From Clostridia bacterium (lineage in GTDB: Bacteria > Bacillota > Clostridia > Christensenellales > Aristaeellaceae), in contig JAFWSH010000027.1 in assembly GCA_017519405.1 (NCBI GenBank), positions 104,111 to 168,110 of the forward strand: 64,000 bases of DNA, given 5' to 3'. Under the pieces are notes generated by a model that was not told the DNA's origin, did no database searches, and saw nothing but the letters and a program-made list of their open reading frames with translations. This document shows positions 51,269 through 61,184 of this stretch, piece by piece. Position 1 is the stretch's first letter, and each line of letters opens with the position of its first letter. The translations under genes and the position numbers were made by a program.

Positions 51269-53065
51269 TCAGTGTTGAGCAGGAGCGCCGGGACTTGCAC
51301 CTCCCTGTACATTCTCCGTATACATGCGATACAATCCGGCATAGATCCCGTTTCGAGCCATCAATTCTGCGTGGGTGCCCATCTCCTCCACGCCGTTTTC
51401 CGTGAGTACCCAGATAATGTCGGCGTTACGGATGGTGGTCAGCCTGTGGGCGATGGTGAAGACCGTGCGCCCCTTGGCCAGCTTCTCCAGGGATCGCTGC
51501 ACCATGCGCTCACTTTCGTTGTCCAGGGCGGAGGTGGCCTCATCCAGAATCAGAATCGGTGGGTTCTTGAGGAAGACCCGGGCGATGGAGATCCGCTGCT
51601 TCTGTCCGCCGGAGAGGCGGACGCCCCGCTCGCCCACGTAGGTATCATAACCATCGGGCAGCATCATGATGAAATCGTGGGCGTCCGCCAGCTTCGCGGC
51701 CTCAATGGCCTCCTGGCGGGTTGCGCCGGGCTTGCCATACAAAATGTTGTCCAGCACGGAGCCGGAGAAGAGGTAGACGTCCTGCTGCACCATGCCGATG
51801 GCCTGCCGCAGGCTGCGCTGCTGCAGGGACCGCACATCATGGCCGTCCACCAGGATCCGGCCGTCCGTCACGTCATAGAAACGGGGAATCAGGTTGCAGA
51901 GCGTGGTCTTTCCCGCCCCGCTGGGGCCCACCAGGGCCACAGACTGGCCCGGGTTCACCTTCAGGTTCAGCCGGTGAAGCACCTCCGTCTCATCCCCCTG
52001 ATAGTGGAAGCCCACATTCTCAAAGGTGACCTCGCCCCGGACATGGCTCAGTTCCACCGCATCCGGCGCGTCCCGGATCTCCTCCGGCGCATCCATGATT
52101 TCATAGAAGCGCTCGATGCCTGTCATGCCGCGCTGGAACTGCTCGATGAACTCCACAATTCTCCGGATGGCTGTCAGCAGGACGCTGACATACAGCAGAT
52201 AGGCGGTATAGTCCGGTACGGTAAGGTGGCCGCCGATGATCTGCAGGGCACCCACCACCACCACCAGGATGTACATGATGGCGTCAAAGATTCTGTTGGA
52301 GGTGCCAAACTCCGCCATGTAGCGGTAGCTCTCGGTCTTGAACTTCAGGAACAGCCGGTTGCCCTCGTCAAACTTATGCTCCTCCACTTCCTCGTTGGCG
52401 AAGGATTTCACCACCCGGATCCCCAGCAGGCTGTCCTCCACCTGGGCATTGATCTCTCCCACCTGCTTGTTGCGATTCTTGAAGGCGGCGCGGAACTTAT
52501 GGTTGTATCGCCAGGCAAAGAAAACCATGAAGGGCAGCACGCCGAACATCAGGCAGGTGAGCAGCACATTCATGCGGATCAGCACAATGAAGCTGACGAT
52601 GATCTTGACGCCGGCGATGAGGAACTCCTCCGGACAGTGGTGGCTGAACTCCGTCACCTCGAACAGGTCGGAGGTGATCCTGGACATGATCTGTCCCACT
52701 TTGGTGGAGGAGAAGTAGCTGAAGGAGAGCTGCTGGAGATGGTGGAACAAATCCGTGCGCATGTCGGACTCCAGCTTTGAGCCCATGACATGGCCGATGT
52801 ACTGCATGTAGTAGTTGGCAGCCGCGTCGATGATCCGCAGGAGGAGGTAGATGCCGCCCATGGTCAGCACAAAGCTTGGCGTCAGGGAGGCCAGTCCCTC
52901 CGGTGATGTCGCCCGTCCCGTGATGGCCCGGACAATCAGGGGAAGCACCAGCTCGCCGGCGGAAGTCAGCGCTGCGCAGAACAGGTCAAACAGCACCGTC
53001 TTCCAGTACTTTTTGTAGTACGGAAGGAAGCGGCGGACAAGAACGGACGTCTTCATGCTCTCCAT
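51269..53065 (-). CDS. ABC exporter, MsbA-like (membrane domain fused to ATPase)
   Basis: A 598-residue half-transporter that would act as a homo- or heterodimer. Residues 1-320 hold six membrane helices with the typical 'SYFSSTKVGQIMSRITSDLFEVTEF' coupling region. The ATPase has Walker A 'ALVGPSGAGKTTLCNLIPRFYDV', 'GMVQQDVYLFSGSVLDNI', signature 'RLSGGQKQRISIARVF', Walker B 'ILILDEATSALDNESE' and 'IAHRLTTIRNAD'. The cargo is unknown: a lipid, peptide or drug. Its ATG follows the uvrC TAA directly, with the SD inside uvrC, so the two are coupled. Confidence 0.93.
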   Translation of the reverse strand: MESMKTSVLVRRFLPYYKKYWKTVLFDLFCAALTSAGELVLPLIVRAITGRATSPEGLASLTPSFVLTMGGIYLLLRIIDAAANYYMQYIGHVMGSKLESDMRTDLFHHLQQLSFSYFSSTKVGQIMSRITSDLFEVTEFSHHCPEEFLIAGVKIIVSFIVLIRMNVLLTCLMFGVLPFMVFFAWRYNHKFRAAFKNRNKQVGEINAQVEDSLLGIRVVKSFANEEVEEHKFDEGNRLFLKFKTESYRYMAEFGTSNRIFDAIMYILVVVVGALQIIGGHLTVPDYTAYLLYVSVLLTAIRRIVEFIEQFQRGMTGIERFYEIMDAPEEIRDAPDAVELSHVRGEVTFENVGFHYQGDETEVLHRLNLKVNPGQSVALVGPSGAGKTTLCNLIPRFYDVTDGRILVDGHDVRSLQQRSLRQAIGMVQQDVYLFSGSVLDNILYGKPGATRQEAIEAAKLADAHDFIMMLPDGYDTYVGERGVRLSGGQKQRISIARVFLKNPPILILDEATSALDNESERMVQRSLEKLAKGRTVFTIAHRLTTIRNADIIWVLTENGVEEMGTHAELMARNGIYAGLYRMYTENVQGGASPGAPAQH

Positions 53066-54949
53066 TTACTGCTTCTCCTTGCTTTCTGCCCAGTGTCGGA
53101 CCGACTCGGCTGCCGCTCTGGTCATCCCCGGCACCCTGAGCAGGTCCTCCATCCCGGCAGCCCGCACATTCTTCACGCTGCCGAAATGCTTCAGCAGGGC
53201 ATTCCTGCGTTTTGGCCCGATGCCCGGGATATCGTCCAGCTGGCTGTGGGTGAAGGCCTTGTCCCGCAGGGTGCGGTGATGGGTGATGGCACAGCGGTGC
53301 GCCTCGTCCCGCACCCGCTGCACCAGCTGCAGCTCCGGCGTCGCATGGTCCAGCACGATGGGGCTGTCCCGGTCCGGCAGCCAGATCTCCTCCAGCCGCT
53401 CCGCCAGCCCGAACATGGCCACCTCCACGCCCAGGTCCAGCAGCGCCTGCCGGGCAAACCGCACCTGCTGCGGTCCGCCGTCAATGAGGATCAGATCCGG
53501 GAAATCCGCAAACTTGCCGCCTGTCATGGGCAGGCCAGCCTCCTCCCGTTCCGCCCGCTCCCTGAGCCCGTGGCTGAAGCGGCGGCCCAGCACCTCGTTC
53601 AGGGAGGCGAAATCGTTGGCGCCCTCCACCGTCTTGATGCGGAACTGCCGATACTCCTTTTTGGCGGGCACCCCGTTGATGAACACCACCATGGAACCCA
53701 CCGAGAAAACGCCCTGGGTGTTGGAGATGTCGTAGCCCTCGATGCGCCTGGGAAAGTGGTCCATGCCGAGGATCTCCCCCAGCTTTGCCGCCGCGCCGGA
53801 GGTGCGTTCCTCCCGGACCGTGGCTTTTGCGTTGCGTTTTTCCAGGGCATCCCTGGCATTCTTTTCGGCCAGCAGCACCAGCTCGTGCTTTTCTCCGCGC
53901 CTGGGCATCGCCAGGGAGACTGCCTGGCCCTTCTGCTGCCGGAGCCATTGCTCCATCTGGTCGGCCATGCCCTCCGGCAGGGATTGCACCAGAATGTGCC
54001 GGGGAATCAACGTGCCCTCGCTGTAATACTGGGTCAGGAAGCCGGCCAGGACCTCTCCGGGTTCCTCCGCGCCCTCCCGTTCCAGCACAAAGCGGTCGCC
54101 CCCCAGCATGCGTCCGCCCCGGACATACAGGATCTGCACCATGGCGTCCACGCCGTCCTGGGCCACGGCCAGGATGTCCTGTTCGCTCCGGTCGGTGCGG
54201 ATGGCGATCTGCCGCTCCATCAGGCCGGTGACATCGCGGATCTTATCCCGCAGCACAGCCGCCCGCTCATACTCCATGCGCTCCGCGGCCGCATTCATCT
54301 GGGCCGTCAGTTTGCCGATCACCAGATCGTAATCGCCATTAAGAAAGGACAGCACCCCGTCCATCATATCCCAATACTCCGCCTCTGTGCACTTCTGGGC
54401 GCAGGGTGCCAGGCACTTGCCCATGTCGTAATTGATGCATGGACGGACAGGCTTTTTGACGGGCAGCGTCATCCGGCAGGTTCGCAGGGGAAACACGTCT
54501 CGCACGGCATCGATAATCTGCTTGACTGCCGTGGCCCCGATATACGGGCCGAAGTACCGGGCGCCGTCCTTCTGCATGCGCCGGGCCATCGTCAGCCTCG
54601 GAAAGGGTTCCCGCAGGTCCAGCCTCAGGTAGGGATAATGCTTGTCATCCTTCAGCAGGATGTTGTAATAAGGCTTGTGCTGCTTGATGAGGTTGCACTC
54701 CAGGCAGAGGGCTTCCAGGTTGGATTCACACAGCAGGATATCAAAATCCGCGATATGGGAGATCATGGCCGCCACTTTGGGGGTATGTTCCGTATCGCGA
54801 AAATAGGATCTCACGCGGTTTTTCAGATTCACTGCCTTACCCACATAGATGATGGTGCCTGATGCGTCCTTCATCAGATAACAGCCCGGGCTGTCAGGCA
54901 GCATGCTGATTTTCAGTTCCAGGTTTTCACCCCAGTCGATCTTTGCCAC
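53066..54949 (-). CDS. uvrC: Excinuclease ABC subunit C (UvrC)
   Basis: A 627-residue nuclease that makes both cuts in nucleotide excision repair. N-terminal GIY-YIG domain '[33 protein letters not shown]'; four cysteines near residues 145-185 ('[18 protein letters not shown]') of the iron-sulfur/Zn-like loop; UVR motif '[20 protein letters not shown]'; RNase H-like domain with '[19 protein letters not shown]' and '[11 protein letters not shown]'; and two C-terminal helix-hairpin-helix units. The start is GTG at 54949, five bases after AAGGAG, overlapping the upstream membrane gene by 37 bp. Confidence 0.96.
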   Translation of the reverse strand: MAKIDWGENLELKISMLPDSPGCYLMKDASGTIIYVGKAVNLKNRVRSYFRDTEHTPKVAAMISHIADFDILLCESNLEALCLECNLIKQHKPYYNILLKDDKHYPYLRLDLREPFPRLTMARRMQKDGARYFGPYIGATAVKQIIDAVRDVFPLRTCRMTLPVKKPVRPCINYDMGKCLAPCAQKCTEAEYWDMMDGVLSFLNGDYDLVIGKLTAQMNAAAERMEYERAAVLRDKIRDVTGLMERQIAIRTDRSEQDILAVAQDGVDAMVQILYVRGGRMLGGDRFVLEREGAEEPGEVLAGFLTQYYSEGTLIPRHILVQSLPEGMADQMEQWLRQQKGQAVSLAMPRRGEKHELVLLAEKNARDALEKRNAKATVREERTSGAAAKLGEILGMDHFPRRIEGYDISNTQGVFSVGSMVVFINGVPAKKEYRQFRIKTVEGANDFASLNEVLGRRFSHGLRERAEREEAGLPMTGGKFADFPDLILIDGGPQQVRFARQALLDLGVEVAMFGLAERLEEIWLPDRDSPIVLDHATPELQLVQRVRDEAHRCAITHHRTLRDKAFTHSQLDDIPGIGPKRRNALLKHFGSVKNVRAAGMEDLLRVPGMTRAAAESVRHWAESKEKQ

Positions 54950-55737
54950 ACGCGCTCCTTCCCCTCATGTCCGTCGTTCGCTTCCTCTTGCTGTTCCTGC
55001 CTCCGGAGCAGGCAGAGGCCGAGGCCCGCCAGCCCGGCGCCCAGGATTCTGGGAATGAACCGATCCATCCCGGTGCTCCCGATCCAGTCCGCGTCTCCCG
55101 CAATGCCCCTGGTCAGTGCCGCTGCACCCAGCGCCGCACAGGCCAGCCCCATCGTCAGGAATGCGAGGCTGGCCAACATGAAGAAGCAGAACCCGAGAGA
55201 GGGATGGATGCCCTCCCCCGCGGCCCTGCCTCTGGCCTTCGGGGCCGCATTCTTTTCCCGCCATGCCTCGTAATCCGCCACAAACCGCCGGCACTTCTCC
55301 GCTGAAACGCCTGTCAGCAGCACCAGCCGCCAGCCGATAACCAGCAGCAGGCAGCCATGATCAGCTTTCGCCATCATCCGCACGAGCCGGATCCGGCTGA
55401 AGTCCCGGCGAATCTCCCGGCCCGTCATGCTGCGATAGAAGCAGTGACCGTTCTTCCACCAGAGTTTCCGGTTGATCAGGCTGATCTTGCTGATCGCCAG
55501 AAGCACCATCGGGAGCATCAGGATGTCCGGCGCCTTCCCAAGATAAACGGGAACAAGCAGGGGGATGGAGAGCCAGAGCACCAGTGTCATCAGGGCGCAC
55601 CAGGTTCCGGCGTCACGGCAATACAGCGTATGATACCAGGGGTGTGCCCCCTTGTCCTTCCGCTTCGAAATGCCAATTGCCAGAAACACCAGAACCGCGG
55701 TCACCAGGATCAGTGCCGCCCGCATCGCCAGACGCAC
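54913..55737 (-). CDS. Membrane protein with PH-like segment, upstream of uvrC
   Basis: A 274-residue protein with N-terminal hydrophobic segments (5-22, 45-65, 72-90), a soluble middle and two more segments (about 182-210 and 225-245). The middle 'KNGHCFYRSMTGREIRRDFSRIRLVRMM ... WRLVLLTGVSAEKCRRFVADYEAWREKN' resembles a small PH-like fold seen in bacterial membrane proteins. GTG start at 55737 with AAGGAGG eight bases upstream. It overlaps uvrC by 37 bp. Function unknown. Confidence 0.65.
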   Translation of the reverse strand: MRLAMRAALILVTAVLVFLAIGISKRKDKGAHPWYHTLYCRDAGTWCALMTLVLWLSIPLLVPVYLGKAPDILMLPMVLLAISKISLINRKLWWKNGHCFYRSMTGREIRRDFSRIRLVRMMAKADHGCLLLVIGWRLVLLTGVSAEKCRRFVADYEAWREKNAAPKARGRAAGEGIHPSLGFCFFMLASLAFLTMGLACAALGAAALTRGIAGDADWIGSTGMDRFIPRILGAGLAGLGLCLLRRQEQQEEANDGHEGKERVWQRSTGVKTWN

Positions 55738-55847
55738 CGGTCTCGCCTCCTTTTTCGTATAAAGGATAGCAGATACCGCTGCGAAGTGAAAGGCGGCTTT
55801 CCGTCATTTGGGACAGCCCCTGCGACAACTGGGGCGGCGGACTGTCT

Positions 55848-57011
55848 TCAGTGCAGCGCTTCCTTCAGCCGGCGTACCGCTTCCACCACATTCCGCCGGG
55901 GACAGCCGATGTTGATCCGCAGGAAGCCCTCCCCTGCCTCCTGCCCGAAGAAGGTGCCATTGGTGAAAACCACACCCGCCTCCCGGGTGCGCCTCAGCAG
56001 CTCCTCCTCCGGATAGCCGTATGACCTCAGGTCCACCCAGCCGAGATATGTGGCCTCCATGGGCGTCAGCACCGCACCGGACAGGCTGTCAGAAACCTGC
56101 TGCTCCAGCTCGGCACGGTTTCCTTCCAGATAGTCCAGCAGACCGTCCAGCCAGGGTTCCCCGTCCCGGAAGGCCGCCCGGGCCGCCTCCATGCCGAAGA
56201 TGTTCCCGCTGACCACGCCTGTGGCATCGATGGCCGCCCGATACGCCTCCCGGATGGTGTTGTCCGGGATCACCGCAAAGGCCATCTGCAGTCCGGCAAT
56301 GTTGAAGGTTTTGCTGGGGGCGGCCAGGGCAATGGTATGCTCCCGCTGCAGGCTCAGCACGGAGACGAAGCGGTGCGGCGCGTAGACGAAATCCGCATGG
56401 ATCTCGTCACTGACCAGCGGAACCCCATATTTGTTCAGGACTTCCAGCAGGGCCTGCAGTTCCTCTTTCCGCCATAGACGGGAAACCGGGTTGTGGGGAC
56501 TGCAAAGCATCATCAGCTTCGCCCCGGCCTTGCAGAGGGCTTCAACCGCCTCCAGGTCCATGTCGTAATGTCCGTCATCCCGCCGGATCAGCGGTGCGTC
56601 CATCAGCGTGCGTCCTGCGGCCTCCAGCGCCATGCGGAAGGGGCCGTAGACCGGGCTCTGGATGATGACGCCGTCCCAGGGCTTGGTCAGCGCCTGGATC
56701 GCCACCTTCAGTCCGGTGACCACGCAGGGCAGCATGGTGGTTTCCTCCCGGCTGAATGTCACGTCATGGCGGCGGCTCCAGAAGCCGCGGAACGCATCAT
56801 ACAGGCTGTCCTCCGCCTCAGTGTAGCCGTAGGTGGGGTGGGCAGCCCGCCGCAGAAGCGCTTCCTGGACTGCCGGCGGGCTGGGGAAATCCATGTCGGC
56901 CACCCACATGGGCAGCAGGTCTCTGCCCTCCCGCTGACGGATGCCGTCCCACTTCTCACAGGCGGTACCGATCCGGTAGAGTCCTGCGTCAAAGTATTCC
57001 CGGTCAAACAT
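55848..57011 (-). CDS. MalY/PatB-type PLP lyase (cystathionine beta-lyase)
   Basis: A 387-residue fold I PLP enzyme. 'RDLLPMWVADMDFPSPPAVQEALLRRAAHPTYGYTE' is the MalY/PatB signature; 'CSPHNPVSRLW' and 'LVSDEIHADFVY' (PLP Asp) follow, and 'ALAAPSKTFNIAGLQMAF' has the Schiff-base lysine. Members cut C-S bonds of cystathionine or cysteine, giving homocysteine or sulfide. Homocysteine would feed MetH at 38-40 kb. The start is ATG 57011 after AGGAGG, overlapping the upstream methyltransferase by 8 bp. Confidence 0.92.
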   Translation of the reverse strand: MFDREYFDAGLYRIGTACEKWDGIRQREGRDLLPMWVADMDFPSPPAVQEALLRRAAHPTYGYTEAEDSLYDAFRGFWSRRHDVTFSREETTMLPCVVTGLKVAIQALTKPWDGVIIQSPVYGPFRMALEAAGRTLMDAPLIRRDDGHYDMDLEAVEALCKAGAKLMMLCSPHNPVSRLWRKEELQALLEVLNKYGVPLVSDEIHADFVYAPHRFVSVLSLQREHTIALAAPSKTFNIAGLQMAFAVIPDNTIREAYRAAIDATGVVSGNIFGMEAARAAFRDGEPWLDGLLDYLEGNRAELEQQVSDSLSGAVLTPMEATYLGWVDLRSYGYPEEELLRRTREAGVVFTNGTFFGQEAGEGFLRINIGCPRRNVVEAVRRLKEALH

Positions 57012-57624
57012 GGGGTTCTTCCTCCTTCGCACCGGCTGCCCGGATTACCCAGAATCCGCCGGAACGGTCAAGTTTCTCCACTTGATGATACAGGGAGGAG
57101 AGATACCGGATGCAGCTCTCTGCTCCCTGCTGCTTTCGGATGACAAGATACAGCGCCCCGTCCGGCTTCAGGTGTCCGGCGGCATCGGCGAACATCCCGT
57201 AGATGACCTGCTTGCCGGCCCGGATGGGCGGATTGGTGACGACCGCGTCATACATTTCGTTCTCCAGGGCAGCAAAGCCGTCGCTCTCCACCACACGGCA
57301 GCGGTCCTTGACCCCGTTTTGCTCCGCGTTTTCTGCCGCCAGCTGCAGCGCCCGGCGGTTCACATCCGCCATGGTAACCTGCAGTCCCGGGGTCTCCACC
57401 GCCAGCGAAACGCCGATGGCCCCCCAGCCGCAGCCCATGTCCAGCACATGGCCGGAGAGTGTCGGCAGGGCATCCAGCAGAAGCCGCGTTCCCTGATCCA
57501 GCTCCCCCTTGGAAAAAACGCCCGCATCTGTCTTGAACAGGATGGTTCTCCCGTGACGGTCCAGCTGAAAACTGCGGGGTCTGGACTCGCTCCGGGGATC
57601 GCTGGTGTAATACTGATCAGTCAT
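57004..57624 (-). CDS. RsmC-like class I methyltransferase
   Basis: A 206-residue SAM methyltransferase. 'VFSKGELDQGTRLLLDALPTLSGHVLDMGCGWGAIGVSLA' has motif I, 'MADVNRRALQLAAENAEQNGV' motif II, and 'YDAVVTNPPIRAGKQVIYGMF' the N-P-P-I motif of N2-guanine rRNA methylases such as RsmC (16S G1207). It equals the catalytic C-terminal half of the longer E. coli enzyme, the standard Gram-positive form. Overlaps the RsuA-type gene upstream by 8 bp. Confidence 0.9.
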   Translation of the reverse strand: MTDQYYTSDPRSESRPRSFQLDRHGRTILFKTDAGVFSKGELDQGTRLLLDALPTLSGHVLDMGCGWGAIGVSLAVETPGLQVTMADVNRRALQLAAENAEQNGVKDRCRVVESDGFAALENEMYDAVVTNPPIRAGKQVIYGMFADAAGHLKPDGALYLVIRKQQGAESCIRYLSSLYHQVEKLDRSGGFWVIRAAGAKEEEPHV

Positions 57625-58354
57625 CGGTTGCGTCCCCCATTCCCGCGGCCTGCCGGAGGGAGCGGATTTCTTCCTCCGTCAGGTCGCGCCAGGTGCCTTC
57701 CTTCAGCTGCGGGTCCAGCATCAACGGACCGAACTTCTCCCGGTGCAGGACCGTCACCTGCCGGTTCACTGCCTCGAACATCCGCTTCACCTGGTGAAAT
57801 TTTCCTTCATGGACGGTCACCCGCGCCGTCGCCTGTGCGGCTGAACTGCTGATAATCGCCAGGTCGGCCGGCTGGGCAGAGAAGTCACCCAGATTCAAAC
57901 CCCGGGCGAACATTTCCTGCTCCCGGGCGCCCAGGGGACCGTCCACCGTGGCCAGATAGACCTTGTCCACGTGGCGGCCTGGCGACAGCAGGCGATGGGC
58001 CAGTTCCCCGTCGGTGGTGAGCACCAGCAGCCCCGTTGTATCCTTGTCCAGCCTTCCCACCGGCATGCAGCCCAGGGGGACAAAGCACGGCGGCAGGAGA
58101 TCCATTACGGTGGGCTGCTTTCTGTCCCTTGCCGCCGTCAGCAGGCCCGCCGGCTTGTGGAGCATGATGTGCCGCCGGAGTCTGCTGTCCAGTGTTTCTC
58201 CGGCCACGGCCAGCACCGCGGATTCACCGCAGAGTGTCCCCGGGTCCGTCACCCTGCCCCCGTCCACCGTCACCTCGCCTGCCCGGATCAGCTTCTGCAC
58301 CTGGGAGCGGCTGCCCACGCCCAGGGTGGACAGCCACCGGTCCAGACGAATCAC
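57617..58354 (-). CDS. 16S rRNA pseudouridine synthase, RsuA family
   Basis: A 245-residue enzyme. N-terminal S4 domain 'IRLDRWLSTLGVGSRSQVQKLIRAGEVTVDGG'; catalytic Asp in 'GRLDKDTTGLLVLTTDGELAHRLLSP'; 'KVYLATV' and 'VHEGKFHQVKRMFEAVNRQVTVLHREKFGPL' complete the RsuA/RluB family. It would isomerise one uridine of 16S rRNA (516 in E. coli). The start is GTG at 58354, overlapping the upstream membrane gene stop by 4 bp (GTGA); the long open frame above it is not used. Confidence 0.92.
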   Translation of the reverse strand: MIRLDRWLSTLGVGSRSQVQKLIRAGEVTVDGGRVTDPGTLCGESAVLAVAGETLDSRLRRHIMLHKPAGLLTAARDRKQPTVMDLLPPCFVPLGCMPVGRLDKDTTGLLVLTTDGELAHRLLSPGRHVDKVYLATVDGPLGAREQEMFARGLNLGDFSAQPADLAIISSSAAQATARVTVHEGKFHQVKRMFEAVNRQVTVLHREKFGPLMLDPQLKEGTWRDLTEEEIRSLRQAAGMGDATDD

Positions 58355-59265
58355 GCCTTCTCCTCCCGCAGCTGGCGGACATAGGCCGCCGTCACCATGC
58401 GCTTCAGCATGACAGCCGGAATCAGAAGCGCCAGCACAGCGGCGGCTGTGATCCAGACACGGTAGTCCAGCGGCGTCAGATTGAGCTGCCAGGTGCTGAA
58501 CCAGTTTTTGAGGCTCTGTACCACATCCGCAACATAGCTGCGGGTGAATGTCAGAAGCACAGCCATCAGGGGGAGATAAGCCGCAAGGCCTGCAAACCAG
58601 GCGAGCATCACACCGCCCCGCCGCCCGGGAACCAGCCGCTTTTCGCCCAGGGCCCACTCATGCCGGCGGCCGGAATGGAAAGCACAGCCCAGGAAAAGCG
58701 GCAGCGTGGTGGCCATGAGGATCAGCAGGGCATAGACAATCCCCCGCACAATGTCCCCGCCGCCGAAATCGTTCAGGCGGCTCAGCTGCGTCAGCCCATC
58801 GCTGAATCCGGCCTCGTTCCCGCCAAACTGCTGTGCGGTCCATCCCAGCAGCGCCAGGAAGGGCAGTGCCCACAGCAGCATAAAGAACGCGGTCTTGAGG
58901 CTGCGGATCAGTTTCTGGCCGTAGGTTGCCCCGTCAAAGACCATGCGGGGTGAAAAGACGGGTTTCCCTTCCAGGGCATCCTGCATGGCTTCAGCGGCGC
59001 TCTGGCGGGCAGGCAGGACCAGCAGAAGATACAGCACCGGGCAGAGAAGGATCAGCCAGCGATACGGCACCTCCGAGAGGACGGCCACAGGGTTGGTGAC
59101 ATAGTTTGTCCAGCGCGGCTGTCCCACCGAAAGGAAAAGCAGCGGGCAGAGGGCGATGAGCCGCAGGATCAGCTGAAACAGGGTGAACAGCAGCATACCG
59201 CCAAACTGCCCCTTCCAGACCCGCAGCGCGTCCTTCCAGGCCGTGGAGATCTTGGGCTTGTTCAT
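58351..59265 (-). CDS. Polytopic membrane protein of unknown function
   Basis: A 304-residue protein with about six hydrophobic segments. The N-terminus 'KPKISTAWKDALRVWKGQFGGMLLFTLFQLILRLIALCPLLFL' looks like clostridial proteins of unknown role with a glycerophosphoryl-diester-like membrane domain. A soluble stretch (about 110-150) and an amphipathic middle separate the spans. ATG 59265 after GGAGGAG. It starts a tight unit with RsuA, the RsmC-like gene and the MalY-type gene, each overlapping the next. Confidence 0.75.
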   Translation of the reverse strand: MNKPKISTAWKDALRVWKGQFGGMLLFTLFQLILRLIALCPLLFLSVGQPRWTNYVTNPVAVLSEVPYRWLILLCPVLYLLLVLPARQSAAEAMQDALEGKPVFSPRMVFDGATYGQKLIRSLKTAFFMLLWALPFLALLGWTAQQFGGNEAGFSDGLTQLSRLNDFGGGDIVRGIVYALLILMATTLPLFLGCAFHSGRRHEWALGEKRLVPGRRGGVMLAWFAGLAAYLPLMAVLLTFTRSYVADVVQSLKNWFSTWQLNLTPLDYRVWITAAAVLALLIPAVMLKRMVTAAYVRQLREEKA

Positions 59266-59362
59266 GGTTTTTACTCCTCCAGTGTATCGCATTTCCGGAG
59301 CTATCATGCGGGCAGGGGTCCGCCGGATTCCCGGGAACCCGGGGCAGTGAGACTGCTCCCGC

Positions 59363-59857
59363 TTACCGCTCCAGCCGTTCCAGGTGGATCCGCGGCTTTC
59401 CATGCTCCAGTTCCAGCACCAGATACTGACCCGTGGTGGCGCACCCCGGGTTCAGCACCAGCACGGAGAGCATCTCCATCAGCGGCTCGTGGGTGTGGCC
59501 ATACAGGGCAATGCTGCACTCGTGCAGCTGCGCATCGCTGGCCACCGCCCAGCGGGTGTGGCGTACGTCCTGCAGATGGCCGTGGGTCATGTAGATCCCC
59601 ACGCCGTCCAGGGTCACCACCCGGTCATCCGGCACGTCGCTGTAGCCGTATCCGTCACAGTTTCCCCGCACAATGCAGATTTTGGCCTTCGGGTCATGCT
59701 CCCGCAGGAAGGGCTCAATCCTCTTCAGGTCCAGGCTGCCATCACCGCAGTGCAGGTAGGCGTCCACGGCGCCGTAGTGCTCCCACACGTGGGCGGCGAT
59801 TCGCCGGATTCCTTCCGGGTAGCCGTGGCTGTCAGAGACCGCCAGGATCCTGGTCAT
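59363..59857 (-). CDS. Metallophosphoesterase, YfcE family
   Basis: A 164-residue calcineurin-like phosphodiesterase. Metal-binding motifs are all present: 'VSDSHG' (D-x-H), 'YLHCGDGSLD' (G-D), 'VRGNCDG' (G-N-x-D), 'YMTHGHLQDV' (G-H) and 'ALYGHTHEP' (G-H-T-H). Substrate unknown; relatives act on phosphodiesters. It overlaps the RNase PH-RdgB gene by 4 bp (ATGA). Confidence 0.92.
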   Translation of the reverse strand: MTRILAVSDSHGYPEGIRRIAAHVWEHYGAVDAYLHCGDGSLDLKRIEPFLREHDPKAKICIVRGNCDGYGYSDVPDDRVVTLDGVGIYMTHGHLQDVRHTRWAVASDAQLHECSIALYGHTHEPLMEMLSVLVLNPGCATTGQYLVLELEHGKPRIHLERLER

Positions 59858-61167
59858 TTGCCTTCCTCCCGGAGCATCTCCAGCAGACGCGCACAGGCCT
59901 GGGCTCTGTGGCTGATGGCATTCTTCTCTTCCGCCGTGATCTCCGCGAAGGTTTTGTTCAGCGGTTCATAGAGGAAGAGGGGATCATAGCCGAAACCGCC
60001 CGTGCCCTGCCGCTCCTGCAGAATCCTGCCGGGGCAGGCGCCCTCAGCCACCAGCGTTTTTCCCGGGCGCGCCAGGGCAATGGCGCAGCGGTATGCCGCA
60101 GAACGATCCGTGATCCCCCGCATCCGTTCCAGCAGCAGGTCATTGTTGGCCTCATCATCGCCGTGGTGACCGCAATACCGGGCAGAGAACACCCCCGGGG
60201 CGCCGCCCAGCGCGTCCACGGCCAGGCCGCTGTCATCAGCCACAGCCGGTAGTCCGGTGGCCTTCAGGACCGCCTGGGCTTTCAGCGCCGCATTCCCCGC
60301 GAAGGTGTCGGCGGTCTCCTCAATCTCATCGGTAAAGCCCACATCATGCATGGAGACCACGGTGTAGTATTCCCGGAAGATCTGCTGGAGCTCCCGGAGC
60401 TTGAAGGGATTGGCTGTGGCCGCCACCAGTACGGGACGAGTCCCGATGACAGCGGCTCTGTCCCCCAGCGCCTCCCGCTGCGTCTCCTGCAGCGCCTTCA
60501 CGCCCTGCTGACCGTAGGCTGTAAGTGTTGCCAGCTCCCCGGCTGAGAAGGCACGGCCCTCGCCCGTTCCCTGGAGTTCCACAAACTCGCCCCGCTCGTT
60601 GATCACGCAGTTCATATCCACCTGCGCCCGGCTGTCCTCCTGATAGCACAGATCCAGACAGGGAACGTCATCCACAATCCCCACGGAGACGGCCGCGATC
60701 TGGTGTACAATGGGCGAGACCTTCAGTTTGCCCTCCTTCAGGAGCCGGTCCACCGCGCAGGTCAGCGCCACCATGGCGCCGGTGATGGAAGCTGTCCGGG
60801 TTCCACCGTCCGCCTCCAGCACGTCGCAGTCCAGGGTGATGGTCCTGGGACCCAAAAGCCGCATGTCCACCGCCTGGCGGATGCTGCGCCCGATCAGCCG
60901 CTGAATCTCCACGCCCCGGCCATCCTTGCTGACGCCGTCCCGCTTTTTGCGGGTACCGGTGGAGGCGGGCAGCATGGCATACTCAGCCGTGACCCAGCCC
61001 AGTCCGCTGGCCTTGCGCCAGGCGGGGAGGCTCTCCTCCACCGAGGCCGTGCAGATCACCCGGGTATTGCCGGTGGAGATCAGGCACGAGCCCGCAGCTG
61101 TCCGCACAAAATCCGTCTCGATTTTCACCGGCCGTGCTTCGTTATATGCTCTTCCGTCCGTGCGCAT
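59854..61167 (-). CDS. Fused RNase PH and XTP/dITP pyrophosphatase (Rph-RdgB)
   Basis: A 437-residue two-domain protein. Residues 1-238 are RNase PH: 'RTDGRAYNEARPVKIETDFV', 'GLGWVTAEYAMLPASTGTRKKRDGVSKDGRGVEIQRLIGRSIR', 'LDCDVLEADGGTRTASITGA' and 'MNCVINERGEFVELQGTGEG', for phosphate-dependent 3' trimming of tRNA. Residues ~246-437 are RdgB: 'LVAATANPFKLREL', 'AVADDSGLAVDALGGAPGVFSARYCG', 'GGFGYDPLFLYE' and 'SHRAQA', removing ITP, XTP and dITP. Both active sites look complete. The start is ATG 61167, seven bases after AGGAGG; a GTG directly upstream is an alternative. Confidence 0.93.
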   Translation of the reverse strand: MRTDGRAYNEARPVKIETDFVRTAAGSCLISTGNTRVICTASVEESLPAWRKASGLGWVTAEYAMLPASTGTRKKRDGVSKDGRGVEIQRLIGRSIRQAVDMRLLGPRTITLDCDVLEADGGTRTASITGAMVALTCAVDRLLKEGKLKVSPIVHQIAAVSVGIVDDVPCLDLCYQEDSRAQVDMNCVINERGEFVELQGTGEGRAFSAGELATLTAYGQQGVKALQETQREALGDRAAVIGTRPVLVAATANPFKLRELQQIFREYYTVVSMHDVGFTDEIEETADTFAGNAALKAQAVLKATGLPAVADDSGLAVDALGGAPGVFSARYCGHHGDDEANNDLLLERMRGITDRSAAYRCAIALARPGKTLVAEGACPGRILQERQGTGGFGYDPLFLYEPLNKTFAEITAEEKNAISHRAQACARLLEMLREEGK

Positions 61168-61184
61168 CACGGAGCCTCCTTTTT

